Below, piece after piece: positions 23,201-31,723 of a stretch of 61,165 nt of DNA. The stretch comes from Pelargonium nanum (taxonomy: Eukaryota > Streptophyta > Magnoliopsida > Geraniales > Geraniaceae). The notes below the pieces were generated by a model, which saw only the letters and a list, made by a program, of their open reading frames with translations, ran no database searches and was not told the DNA's origin. Location of the stretch: the NCBI GenBank assembly GCA_036897485.1, contig JAYMTF010000061.1, positions 1 to 61,165 of the forward strand. Reading direction: 5' to 3'. A program made the position numbers and the translations under genes. How positions within the stretch are numbered: position 1 is the first letter of the stretch; every line of letters starts with the position of its first letter.

Positions 23201-24792
23201 CGAAAACAATAAGAATTGTTGGTTCCTTAATTTAAGGTCATCCAGAGTAGTACCAGACCTATATATTGCATGCATATCTTCATTGATAAAGAGGTGATTT
23301 GAATGTAATCCCTACTGGATTAGTGTGGCCTTGTATTATCTATACAAATAACCACTCATCATTTTTTATTTAAATTTTAAGCAATGTCTTTGATCAGGTC
23401 AATGAATTTGGTAAAAACATTTTGCTATTGGTTCCAGTCCTATTATGAGGTTTCACTGAAATCAGAGATGGCATACTTCATTCTTGGATTAGTGGTATCT
23501 TGCTGCTTTTCAATTTGGAGAGTATTGATTTCTCAAATTGCTTTGCTGCTTATTAAATAAAGTTATCTGACCTTTTGATTTGCTTGATTGGCTCACATCT
23601 GCTGTTAAATAGCTCTTTTCATAATAAGTGAGCAACTGATATCATTGTGCTTTGATTCATTACCATCATGGAGTGTTGATGCATTCAGTTCTTGAAAATG
23701 ACGTAGGCTTAAGATGCCTATTTACATAACGTCTAAACTCTGTTAAGTTACTTAAAATGTCAATCAGTCAGTGTGAAGTGTGTTTTGGTTGATGACAAAC
23801 TGTGAACCTTCTCCCATTTTTGGAGTTGACAATATTCTTATTTCTACATATTCTGTTTGAGTACAGGCAAAATTTCATATAATACAGGAACTGCTTGGTC
23901 AATTACATTCAACTATAGCTGACAGGGCGAGTAGTCAAGCTTATCAGTCACTCTTTGAGGAGCTAAATGAGGAGAGGCAGAAGGCACGCCAGGCAATGAA
24001 GCAAATGTTCAATGGATCTTTTGGTGCCACCTTCCTCACTGATACTGGTCAAGAATCTGCTTTTGCTTATCACATCCATCAATATGCAGATGTATATACC
24101 AGTAAACCAGAGAACTTCTTACACTATTCACCTGAAGCATGGCTTCATGCACCCTTTGATATCAAGATCATGCCACATCATGTGAAGGTATGTTGGCTCT
24201 CCCTAAATATCTCTATGAGTTTATTTTTCCACTTTCTATGTTTAGTCTTGCTGCAGAAGTTTGACAGTCTTTTTGTAGTGTACTACAATGAACTTTTACT
24301 TGTACAAACTCCAAATTCTTCCATATAAGTATTGGTGTATTCGTCTTCCTTGGGTTATGCTCTAAAACAATAGATTTCACCCTTTTGATTTCTTCTAAAT
24401 GGAATTGGCTTCCATATATTTTTATAGTATGTAATGTTTTCACTTTCAAATGTATTGCTGGTCTACCAATATAACAGCCATCTCCCTCCCCATCCCCATT
24501 TCTTGTTTGAACTTGATCAATCACTCCACTAAGGGTATTTTCATGCCAAATGCCAATGGTTTGAATTTTGATGATTAGCCTATTATCATTGTTTTTAAAT
24601 TCTTTAATAGATGTGATAGTTTGGTATTTATTGAACTCATTGAAGATTAGCGTCTTTCTTATTGTGTCGCAAATGGACAGTGCCTCTGATTTTGTTAGTT
24701 CGTATCGCCTGCTGGATTTATAATGTCCTATATTACTTGTTTCTGTATCTCAGGTTTCGTCAAGTTTATTCAGAAATATTGACAGCCAGTAG
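12148..24792 (+). CDS. HAD-superfamily (subfamily IG) 5'-nucleotidase, IMP/GMP type
   Basis: Fourteen exons join in phase to 558 residues: 12148-12198, 12310-12343, 12599-12808, 12889-13025, 13118-13267, 16713-16814, 19355-19519, 19713-19823, 20560-20657, 21250-21373, 21535-21624, 22731-22775, 23867-24187 and 24754-24792. HAD motif I is GFDYDYT (nucleophile D117, acid/base D119). Motif II is LLTNSP with T304. Motif IV is YFGDHLFSDLRG with D400 and D405. This matches the cytosolic purine 5'-nucleotidase (NT5C2-like) family, which dephosphorylates IMP, GMP and related mononucleotides. A LHAPFDIKIMPHH stretch near the end fits plant members. The N-terminus (MATTSLRRLLSPRFNQN, then a Gly/Ser-rich linker) suggests a mitochondrial presequence. 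The insertion-rich introns 5 and 6 account for much of the gene's 12.6 kb. The third (Lys) motif was not assigned. Confidence 0.93.
13330..14250. other. Intron 5 sequence with possible MITE and SINE fragments
   Basis: Around 13484-13650 the sequence is full of partly inverted GAGAATTAATAG and TTCATTCCCATTC blocks, like a degraded hAT-type MITE. Around 14065-14190 a tRNA-like stretch appears: TTGGTTAGAGCAGCAGCC resembles a pol III A box and CTGAGTTCATACGCC resembles a weak B box about 60 bp later. It ends in an A-rich segment, as in a SINE. Neither has defined ends or target-site duplications, so both are tentative. Confidence 0.3.
14257..15420. repeat. Large intronic inverted repeat made of tandem subrepeats
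   Basis: The left arm (about 14257-14815) holds about five diverged copies of a unit of roughly 65-125 bp containing CCACCTCCAACACTTAG, then GGAGAATTTTCTCTTTGACA, then ACCACTCTTGGCATGGTTGG. The right arm (about 14985-15420) holds about six copies of the reverse complement, seen as AAGTGTTGGAGGTGG and CAAAGAGAAAATTCTCC. The arms flank a short-period repeat at 14829-14985. The transcribed intron could fold into a long imperfect double strand. No transposase or clear termini are visible. It could be a foldback transposon or a locally amplified inverted duplication. Confidence 0.85.
14829..14985. repeat. CATGCCAAYTTTG minisatellite at the hairpin centre
   Basis: About ten units of 15-16 bp follow the pattern CATGCCAACTTTGTCA with small changes (for example CATGCCAATTTTGTTA and CATGTCAACCTTGACA). 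They occupy the spacer between the two arms of the larger inverted repeat. Single words of the unit also occur scattered in the arms, so the array probably grew from arm sequence. Confidence 0.8.
15480..16240. mobile_element. GC-rich inserted segment in intron 5, probable retroelement remnant
   Basis: From about 15670 the sequence switches from AT-rich intron to a GC-rich block with ORFs on both strands and no similarity I recognise. One plus-strand frame (15679-15999) reads SISDLQAPTDLPAMEVRLDD followed by SRPTYWKATLSFL. The preceding 15480-15670 is rich in ACA repeats. The sharp composition change and isolated frames fit the 5' part or leader of a retroelement. Exon 6 of the host gene resumes at 16713, so the block is spliced out. 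Confidence 0.4.
18443..18650. repeat. Two-copy direct repeat, period about 113 bp, in intron 6
   Basis: Both copies begin GGAAG(A/T)GTG(T/C)CTGATTG and share the run ACATTTTGGCACACACAAAG, then GACACCTTAAAACACA and ACTTTCTATT. The first starts at 18443, the second at 18556. They differ in the middle (CATGCTCGAGGTACGCC versus CACACATGGGTTACTCC), so the duplication is not recent. Confidence 0.8.
20134..20208. repeat. CT/CA microsatellite in intron 8
   Basis: An almost pure (CT)n run of about 60 bp with one TTT interruption passes directly into (CA)n. It makes an artificial Arg-Glu open frame on the minus strand, which should not be annotated as a gene. Confidence 0.95.
20894..21118. mobile_element. 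Stowaway-like MITE in intron 9
   Basis: The left end reads CTCCTCCGTGGCTCCATCCC then AAAATTATTGTACACTTT. The right end reads AAAGTGGACAATTATTTTGG then GCCGTAGAGAAT, an imperfect inverted match. TA dinucleotides flank both ends, as in Tc1/mariner-derived Stowaway elements. The outermost bases of the right end have drifted. Confidence 0.7.
21815..21934. mobile_element. 120-bp GC-rich miniature element with 7-bp target duplication
   Basis: The element begins TAGGGATGACAA and ends TTGCCATCTCTA, imperfect inverted repeats. It is flanked on both sides by CACTAGA (21808-21814 and 21935-21941). The core is very rich in CCCCG and CGGGG words. It lies in intron 11 of the 5'-nucleotidase. I recall similar 'GGGATGGCAACGGGGCGGG' elements in many plant genomes. 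Confidence 0.75.
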
Positions 24793-25904
24793 TAAGGTTT
24801 TTGGGGTCAGGGGCAAGGAAAGCAGTGATAAAATTCACATGCTCCATGATACTCTGCTGATTTTAGGACGAACTCAACAAAACCAAACATTCAATTAAAA
24901 ATGGGTCTGTAAGTTTCTATTCTTTTTTCTTTTTCAATCATTCTTTCAACAATTTTGTAGCCATAAAATGTGATCTCATGGTCACGAATTGAGACAGTTA
25001 TACTGTTCCCGAGTCCTATCAAAATGTGAATTTTACATCTGCCCAACTGTTCCATTGTCTTTGCTCGTGTACGATCTTTTCTTCCGAGTAACCTATTAAA
25101 GTCATCAAGTTTCGTACTCGCTCCCTATTAATTCATTCCTTGTCTCGGAAGCTTCCGACTATAGGTTATCATAAAAGTTATGGTGCAATGTGTGGTGAGG
25201 GTAGCTCTACTCATTATTATTAACAAAATAGGAGCTTCTATGGCCCATGCTATTGCTTGGCTTGACATCACTCCATGTTTATTTTAGGAAATTAATTTGG
25301 ATTAGTTTGAACCTCAAACGAAAGCCATTTTTTGTGGCATTTTGATACGTTTCTTGAAATCTACTTTGGGACGCAATCGATTTACTGCTCTTTTTCTCTG
25401 TACTGGTTTTTTGAATTGAATTGATCAAAACTTGCAAGTTTTGGTTGAGACTTGAAAAAGGTGACACTTTTCGCAAGCTTATTGGCTCTTTGTAGCTTGT
25501 ATTGTATGTACGTACACTTCCATGTAAATTACAAGCTTTTGTCTGTTTCTGTACGTTGCCTAAAATGACCACAAGAACTCTATTACTTGGTCAACCAATG
25601 ATGCAATTGTTGAATTAATTTGAAATTATATATTTCAAAATGTTTATTTTTTCCAGCAAATTAGATGCGCGTAAATTACAAAAAATATTGTTAAGAAAGA
25701 CTTTCAAATATATGTTTTTTCAAGAACAGAGTTGGAGCACATAAAAAAAAGGGTCAAATGTGCAATCACGTTTTCCTAAGTTTTCTTACAAAAGAAACAA
25801 AAAACAAAAAATGAGAATACGACATTCATTCTAGATTTGAGATGGGAAAAGCAAATCGAGGCATGTTTTCGAAGTGAGTAAACTATTAATTCATCTTTTA
25901 AAAT
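24793..25904. other. 3' flank of the 5'-nucleotidase gene, nothing further recognised
   Basis: AT-rich sequence following the stop codon. The first few hundred bases are probably 3'UTR. No ORF with a recognisable product, RNA gene or clear repeat was found. Confidence 0.4.
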
Positions 25905-26458
25905 AGGGTAATATGGTTTTGTCTGATAAAATTCTAACTCTAGCCATTGTTTTCAATTCTTCCTTGTTCTAATTTTTGGACTACTAATTCATTATTCTTT
26001 TTGTCAGTTAACATTGATGGAAATACACTCTCTCTCATCATGTGCACAAACATAACTTCAAAAAAATTGAAATGACAATTTTACCATTCTTCTTCTTCAA
26101 TGGTCAAGAACAAATTCATGAATGTTCGCCGAAAAGTTTAAAGTTTCGCCAAAAATTTAAAGGGTAGCCGACTTCACTTATTTTTTGTTCAACCAACATA
26201 AATTCAACACAAATCCAAAATTTGTTCAACCAACACAAATCTAATACAAATCCTAACAATTGACACAAATTTGAAAGCATATGGTAGTCAATAGTTAAAA
26301 TGGTCAAATGGTATTTTGGTCATTTCACAATTTTATTGGTTGAAAATGGACGGAAAGAGCGATGGAAAGTACATGGTAGTCAAAAGTTACGAATTTTTTT
26401 TTTATAATAGTCTGTTGTAAAAGGTGATAATTAGAGGATAGTCATATGTAATTATCCT
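25905..26458. mobile_element. Non-autonomous TIR element, copy 3
   Basis: The right end in reverse reads AGGATAATTACATATGACTA, matching the GGTAATTACATATGG left end of copy 2. The interior has GTTCGCCGAAAAGTTTAAAG and TTTCGCCAAAAATTTAAAG (26125-26160), the repeat shared with copies 1 and 2. It also has repeated AACCAACA(T/C)AAAT words. The left boundary near 25905 is approximate. No coding sequence is present. Confidence 0.5.
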
Positions 26459-27360
26459 AATAAACAAATATAATATTTATAAGTTCATTCCCGAAATCTC
26501 CATAAAAGACAATAAAATTTATTGTATTTTACATTTCTTAGTCCAAACGTGACCCTAATGTTAGCATGATTGTTAGCAGAAGTTTGGAGCTAAACAATAA
26601 AATAACTTATTGAAGTAAAAACTAATCAAGACATTTTTGAGTTTGTGCACAATATCACGAGCTAAATATTACTCGTATTGATTATTCACTCACTCTTATG
26701 CACTTATTACATTTTCAAAGTTAAATAGATATTATTTAATTACTAAACACACTCCTCAAGGAGCCTTAATCTTTGCATGGGTTTCACATAGTCAAATTAA
26801 ATAAATTGTTATTTTTTTTAATTCCAAAATTTAATTAAAATTTATTAGAAACTAATGGAAAGAGATTTAATTATTTCAAATTAGTGTTGTACTTATAGAA
26901 TAAGTATTTTCTAATTAATTTAAATATTATGTTTGGTTAATATAATTTGACTGTATCTCTTATTCCTAGATGAATTATACTATTTGCATCTATATATACA
27001 GAGACATATATAAAAAAACAATTATCCCAAATATATTCTTGTCTCAATTTATTTTCTTGGTATTGTTAATTTAGAATATTTATTAGATTTTGGTTTCTTG
27101 AAAGTTGAAACCACTCAATTTTTTTTAGCGGCGGCAAGATATTTCAACGCTCTTCACACTTGCCAACTTTCCTTCCACAATTAATTAAGGGCTAAATTAA
27201 AAAAATATAATAGCATTTGAATTTCTTTTAAAAAAAATTATTATTTAATTTTGAGCCCAAGAAAGAAGAAGATTGTGATTTGTGAGTAGCTGGAACGTGT
27301 AACCAAAACAGTTCACCAACTCCATTATCTCCTTTCAACAACACCACACCAACACCACCT
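26459..27360. other. AT-rich upstream region of the SDR gene
   Basis: Very AT-rich DNA with many TTAATT and ATTTAA words. I found no gene, repeat family or RNA in it. The final part is the promoter of the SDR gene. Confidence 0.4.
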
Positions 27361-27369
27361 TATATATAA
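27361..27369 (+). promoter_or_regulatory. TATA box of the SDR gene
   Basis: TATATATAA lies 59-67 bp upstream of the ATG at 27428, preceded by a CA-rich tract. This gives a short leader that contains four tandem AGCCAT hexamers (27375-27398). Confidence 0.6.
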
Positions 27370-27427
27370 ATTGTAGCCATAGCCATAGCCATAGCCATAG
27401 CAATAACAGAGCAAATTGAAAGAGAAG

Positions 27428-29960
27428 ATGGATAGCAAGGAAGCACCAGTTTGTGTTGCTGATGCCTCCACCTATGTGGGTTTTTGGATTCTCAAAGGAT
27501 TGTTGAGCAAAGGTTATGCAGTTCATGCAGCCATCCAGAAGAAAGGTAAGTTCTTGTATATTATAATAAATTCATCGTGCATAACCAACAGCGGCAAGTG
27601 GCTTAAAGCGCATGAACCCTCGAGGTCTCAGGTCGAGCCTTGGTGTTGGTACGTTTGCTGATAAAAATAGCAATCATCAAAACAAGTGGCTTAAGGCGCT
27701 AGCTTGATCTTTTGAGGTCTCTAGTTCAGCCTCGGTGATGGTACGCTTGTTGATAAAAACAACAATCATTAGGGCAAGTGGTTTAAGACGCTTGATCCCG
27801 TCGGTGTTGGTATGCTTGTTATAAAAACAACAACCATCAGGGCAAGTGGCTTAAAGCGCTTGATTCCCTTGAAAACTCAGAGACTTGAATGCTCAAATCT
27901 AGGTGTTGGTACTGATAAGAAAACATTAACAATGATTTATATATATTGTAGGAGGAGGAGAGAGTGAGCTGGAGAAGAAAATAAAGGAGATGGAGAAGGT
28001 GGAGGAGAGGTTGGTTGTGTTTAGTGTGGATGTGTTGGACTACCAGACCATTCTTGTGCCTTTCAAAGGCTGTTGTGCTCTCTTTTGTTGTTTGGACAAT
28101 CCAGATGGCTATGATGTAAGTGATGATTGCCCAATTCTCATGCTAAATAATGATTCTTTAATCTTCTTCTTCAATTTGTTTCAATTTGTTTGTATATTGT
28201 TGTTGTGGTTTTGAATATATATATAGGAAAAAGTGGTGGATATGGAAGTGAGAGGAGCAATCAATGTGTTGGAGGCAAGTGCACAAACAGAAAGCATTCA
28301 CAAAATTGTCTTCACTTCTTCACTAACTGCTGCAATATGGAGGGAAAATATTTGCTCTCTCAAGGATGTGGATGAGAGGTCTTGGAGTGACCAACAGTTT
28401 TGCAGGAAATTGAAGGTATAATATTGTTGCTCTCTCCCTTTAAATTCATAAATTTAAAAAATAGATTTCATATTGGTATCAATCATATATTAACCCAAAT
28501 TTAGTCTCTTAAAAAATTTGAATTCCATTTTATTTTTCTGATAAATTTTATTCTATTAGGGACAAATATGATATTTTTCCTTTGTTCCGCTATCCTAAAC
28601 TTGAACTTAAAAGGTCATCCAAATTAACTACTCTAGTAGATAATAATCAAATAACTTGAATCACAGTCGCGATTAGTGGTTCAGATTCAACCATGTTTAT
28701 AAAAGTTTGACTCCTCACAAATTGACATTTATATCCCTTTTATTATTCACGAGATCAAATTCAATTCAAACACGTTTTAATTAAATCTCAACCATTAATT
28801 CTACGTAATAGCTCTTTAACCATTATTGGTCACTTTTTGTGGTTCTCAATTTCTTTCTCACATAGAGATGGAAAGCTAATATCCACTCATTTAGGAAAGT
28901 TTTCATTTCTCTATCTTTTTGAGTTGTCACTTTCTTTACACGTCTATAAAGAGCTATTTGGCTTTTGTTGGTGACCTAGCTATATAATAATAGCTACTAT
29001 CCATAGTTTAGAACAATTTTTCTTCCCTAATGCTAGTGCTATCCATCATGTATGTAAAACTCAATAATTCTCTCAATGCATTGAGTTGTTGGCAGAAATT
29101 CTTAGAATAAAAATAATCAGCAAGGACAAAATAGTTGTTATGCATGGTCCTAACAAAGAAAAGTTCATTGGTAAGAAATGTCAGAGTTAGGAGCGGCTGT
29201 AATAGACAATGACTCATGTTGATCTCTTCTATTATACACTAATAAAATTTGATAATTACAACAAAAATGTATCGGCTCAGCTCAGTAATATTGATGTCCT
29301 TCTTTAACTTAAAGAGGTCGTGAATTTTTTTTCTTATGTCAATTTTTTTAACTGAAGCATTTGGTTTTGCCACTACTTGTACGGATATATCTTAGTTCAA
29401 TATATAAGATGTTGTGTAAATTTGCAGTTGTGGTATGCTGTGGCAAAGACGCAGTGCGAACAGGCGGCTTGGGCGCTAGCAATGGACCGCATGCTTAACA
29501 TGGTTTCCATCAACGCCGGTTTAGTTGTTGGCCCTGAGGTGACTCGACAAAACCCTACATCTACTATGTCCTATCTAAAAGGAGCACCCGAAATGTACGA
29601 AAATGGAGTCCTCGCATTCGTAGATGTCGAATTCCTAGCGGATGTCCACATTCGAGCTTTCGAGGATGTTTCAACCTGTGGAAGATACTTTTGCTTCAAT
29701 CATACAGTAAATACAGAGGAACAAACTCTTCAGCTTGCACAACACTTGACCCCTTTGATATCAATGCCACCTAGGTATATATAATTTGATATATATTTCA
29801 AATTATGTTCTTCAGATGATACACCTATAATTTGATATATATTTCATTAATATTCATTTATATGTACAGGTATGAATGTCAAGGGAGTGAAGTATATGCT
29901 GAGAGGTTGACCACAAAGAAACTGGAAAAGCTGGTGGGAACTCTTTGTTACTCAAATTAA
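27428..29960 (+). CDS. Cinnamoyl-CoA-reductase-like extended SDR, atypical
   Basis: Five exons (27428-27545, 27952-28115, 28227-28415, 29428-29774, 29870-29960) give 302 residues. The catalytic triad of extended short-chain dehydrogenases is present: S125/S126 in IVFTSSLTA, Y160 and K164 in WYAVAKTQCEQ. Sequence order matches plant CCR/DFR-like NAD(P)-binding Rossmann proteins. However, the nucleotide-binding motif near the N-terminus reads VADASTYVGFW, where active CCRs have a V(T/V)GAGG(Y/F)IASW-type glycine motif. The CCR signature NWYCY(G/A)K is also absent, with KLWYAVAK in its place. A monolignol CCR role is therefore unlikely. The substrate is unknown and altered cofactor use is possible. 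It resembles the divergent class I recall as At2g23910. Intron 1 carries a tandem repeat array. Confidence 0.9.
27593..27920. repeat. Tandem tRNA-like repeat array in SDR intron 1
   Basis: Four units start near 27593, 27681, 27772 and 27841, with spacings of 88, 91 and 69 bp. Each begins GGCAAGTGGCTTAAAGCGCT (with changes) and contains a GTCTCAGGTCGAGCCT(T/C)GGTG-like or TAGTTCAGCCTCGGTG-like segment. Each then has TTGGTACGCTTGTTGATAAA and AACAATCATCAGG. The first motif resembles a Ser/Leu-tRNA A box and the second a B box, as in tRNA-derived SINE heads. Units 3 and 4 are partly deleted. No mature tRNA fold is claimed. Confidence 0.75.
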
Positions 29961-31723
29961 TATATAGTTATATTCATCTTAAATGTAAATATATCTATAA
30001 TTTATAGTTGCTATTCAGTTCAAAATTAACACTGTAATTTGTATTTTTCAGCACCACCTTTAAATGTTTTTGTGTTTTATTATGATAAGTGAAATATTTC
30101 TTTTATCTATAGATGTAAAATCCATAGGGGGTTTATCCTCGGTGATGCATTTGTTTTGAACTTGTCAAATTGGACATAATAGAGATGTTTTTTTTTTGTC
30201 TTGTCTACATATTAGAGAATTTTCTGAGTGTTATATTCTAATTCTAAGTCCGCTTAAACTTTGGTCTGTGAGCTTTGAACATATGGCCTGCACGAGGCAT
30301 CACACCAAAAAATAGAAACTCCAAATGTGTTTTCAGGACACCGCCTCAAACATGAGTGTAAGATCTCGGCTGAAAATTACAAAAGCCAAAGAAAGTTTTA
30401 GGGAGAGAAGATGGAGAGAGAGTTGGTCAATGTAAATTGCATAGCCATTCCTCTTACAACGAGGGAGATAGTTATACTTACTAGCCAAACTCACAACGTG
30501 TCGTCGTGTGGTTAGTTGTTGATAATCTGAGATCCATTTCAGGTGTTGGAGCTCTAACCTTTTGGGTGCACTGACCACAAACACCAATTGAGCTTCAGAA
30601 ATCCTGTAAGCCTTTCAAGTATTACAAGGAGGAATGAATCCTAGAATTTTCAAGAAATTCTTTGATTTCTTCCTTTGTCTTCTCCATATTACTATATCTC
30701 TAGAGTCAATATTTTAGATAATGAACTACTGAACTCAACCACTTCCTAAGAACCTCTACCACTCAGGGTAACGTTCTAGTGTTTGAATGAAACGAGACAT
30801 TGTGGTGGCAGCCCGACGAGGTGAGGATCCTTGGAGGTTATCTGGCGAGGTGTGGGGAGGCTTGTTGGATCAGTTCCGGTGAAATGGAGATGCTTGATGT
30901 AATCCCGGTGCAGCGGGAAACCTTGGGACTCCTTGGGGAAACTAAGTGTTGAGAAGCGGAGACGAATCCTCTGTAGTTGATTTGTTCGTAAAAAGACTGG
31001 ATAGGGCTGCGACTTTAGTGGACGAGGGCAACGACACCATACAAGTCCGCACGAGCTTGTTCGAGGTCCGCAACGTGGGGCGTACATAGGAGTCCTTCAT
31101 TGGAGGACTGACAGGGGTCACCTTTAAATGTTCAAAATGACTTGTGACGCTTTATTAATTTTACATTTGGATATGTTCTTTGGAGGAACTTTAAGAGCTT
31201 CAGGAAGGTTTTCAAGGATTCAAAGATAAGGGGGTCCAGGGATTTTGGAATCAGGAGAACTTGGAACCAAAGAATTTTTGGAGATAAGGAAAGTAGAGTT
31301 GACGTGAAACTCGGGTGCCACATGTTGCATTCTCATGCTTGAACTTGTTTGATACTTGTTATCTTTGCCCGCATACTCATTTGTATGGATAAAATTACAT
31401 TTACCGAATAAGACTGATAACTGTTGTAGTTAATAATGAAATGATACGTAAACTAGTCGGACAGTGAGAATTTTTTCACTCAAATTTATGCTTTCATTAA
31501 TTAAATAAAAAATCTGTAACAACATGTTAATATCAAGTCTTTATTGTTACGTTTGCCAATAAAAAAATAGTGTTATTGTAAAATTAAACGAACTCGCTAT
31601 CTTATAAGAAAAAACATTGCGGTGTCGTTTCGTTTCGAAACATATGAAATGAATGTGTATTAGTTCCCGCCATAAACGTCTCTCGCTGTACGCTAGAACC
31701 CAAAATCTCTCTCTGCAACATCA
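29961..31723. other. Intergenic region with a GC-richer block of unknown origin
   Basis: The first few hundred bases are the 3'UTR of the SDR gene. From about 30300 to 31330 the composition is more GC-rich, with open frames only on the minus strand (for example 30776-31087, rich in Pro, Arg and Ser) that match nothing I recognise. It is probably an old transposon fragment. The 31400-31723 part is the upstream region of the CNOT9-like gene, ending in a CT-rich leader (AAAATCTCTCTCTGCAACAT). Confidence 0.4.

Noticed and set aside
27593-27920. Functional tRNA genes
   Set aside because: A- and B-box-like words occur, but I could not form a proper acceptor stem or anticodon arm, and the units are truncated.
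30776-31087. Minus-strand 103-residue open frame
   Set aside because: Pro/Arg/Ser-rich with no recognisable domain or splice partners, in a GC-richer repeat-like block.
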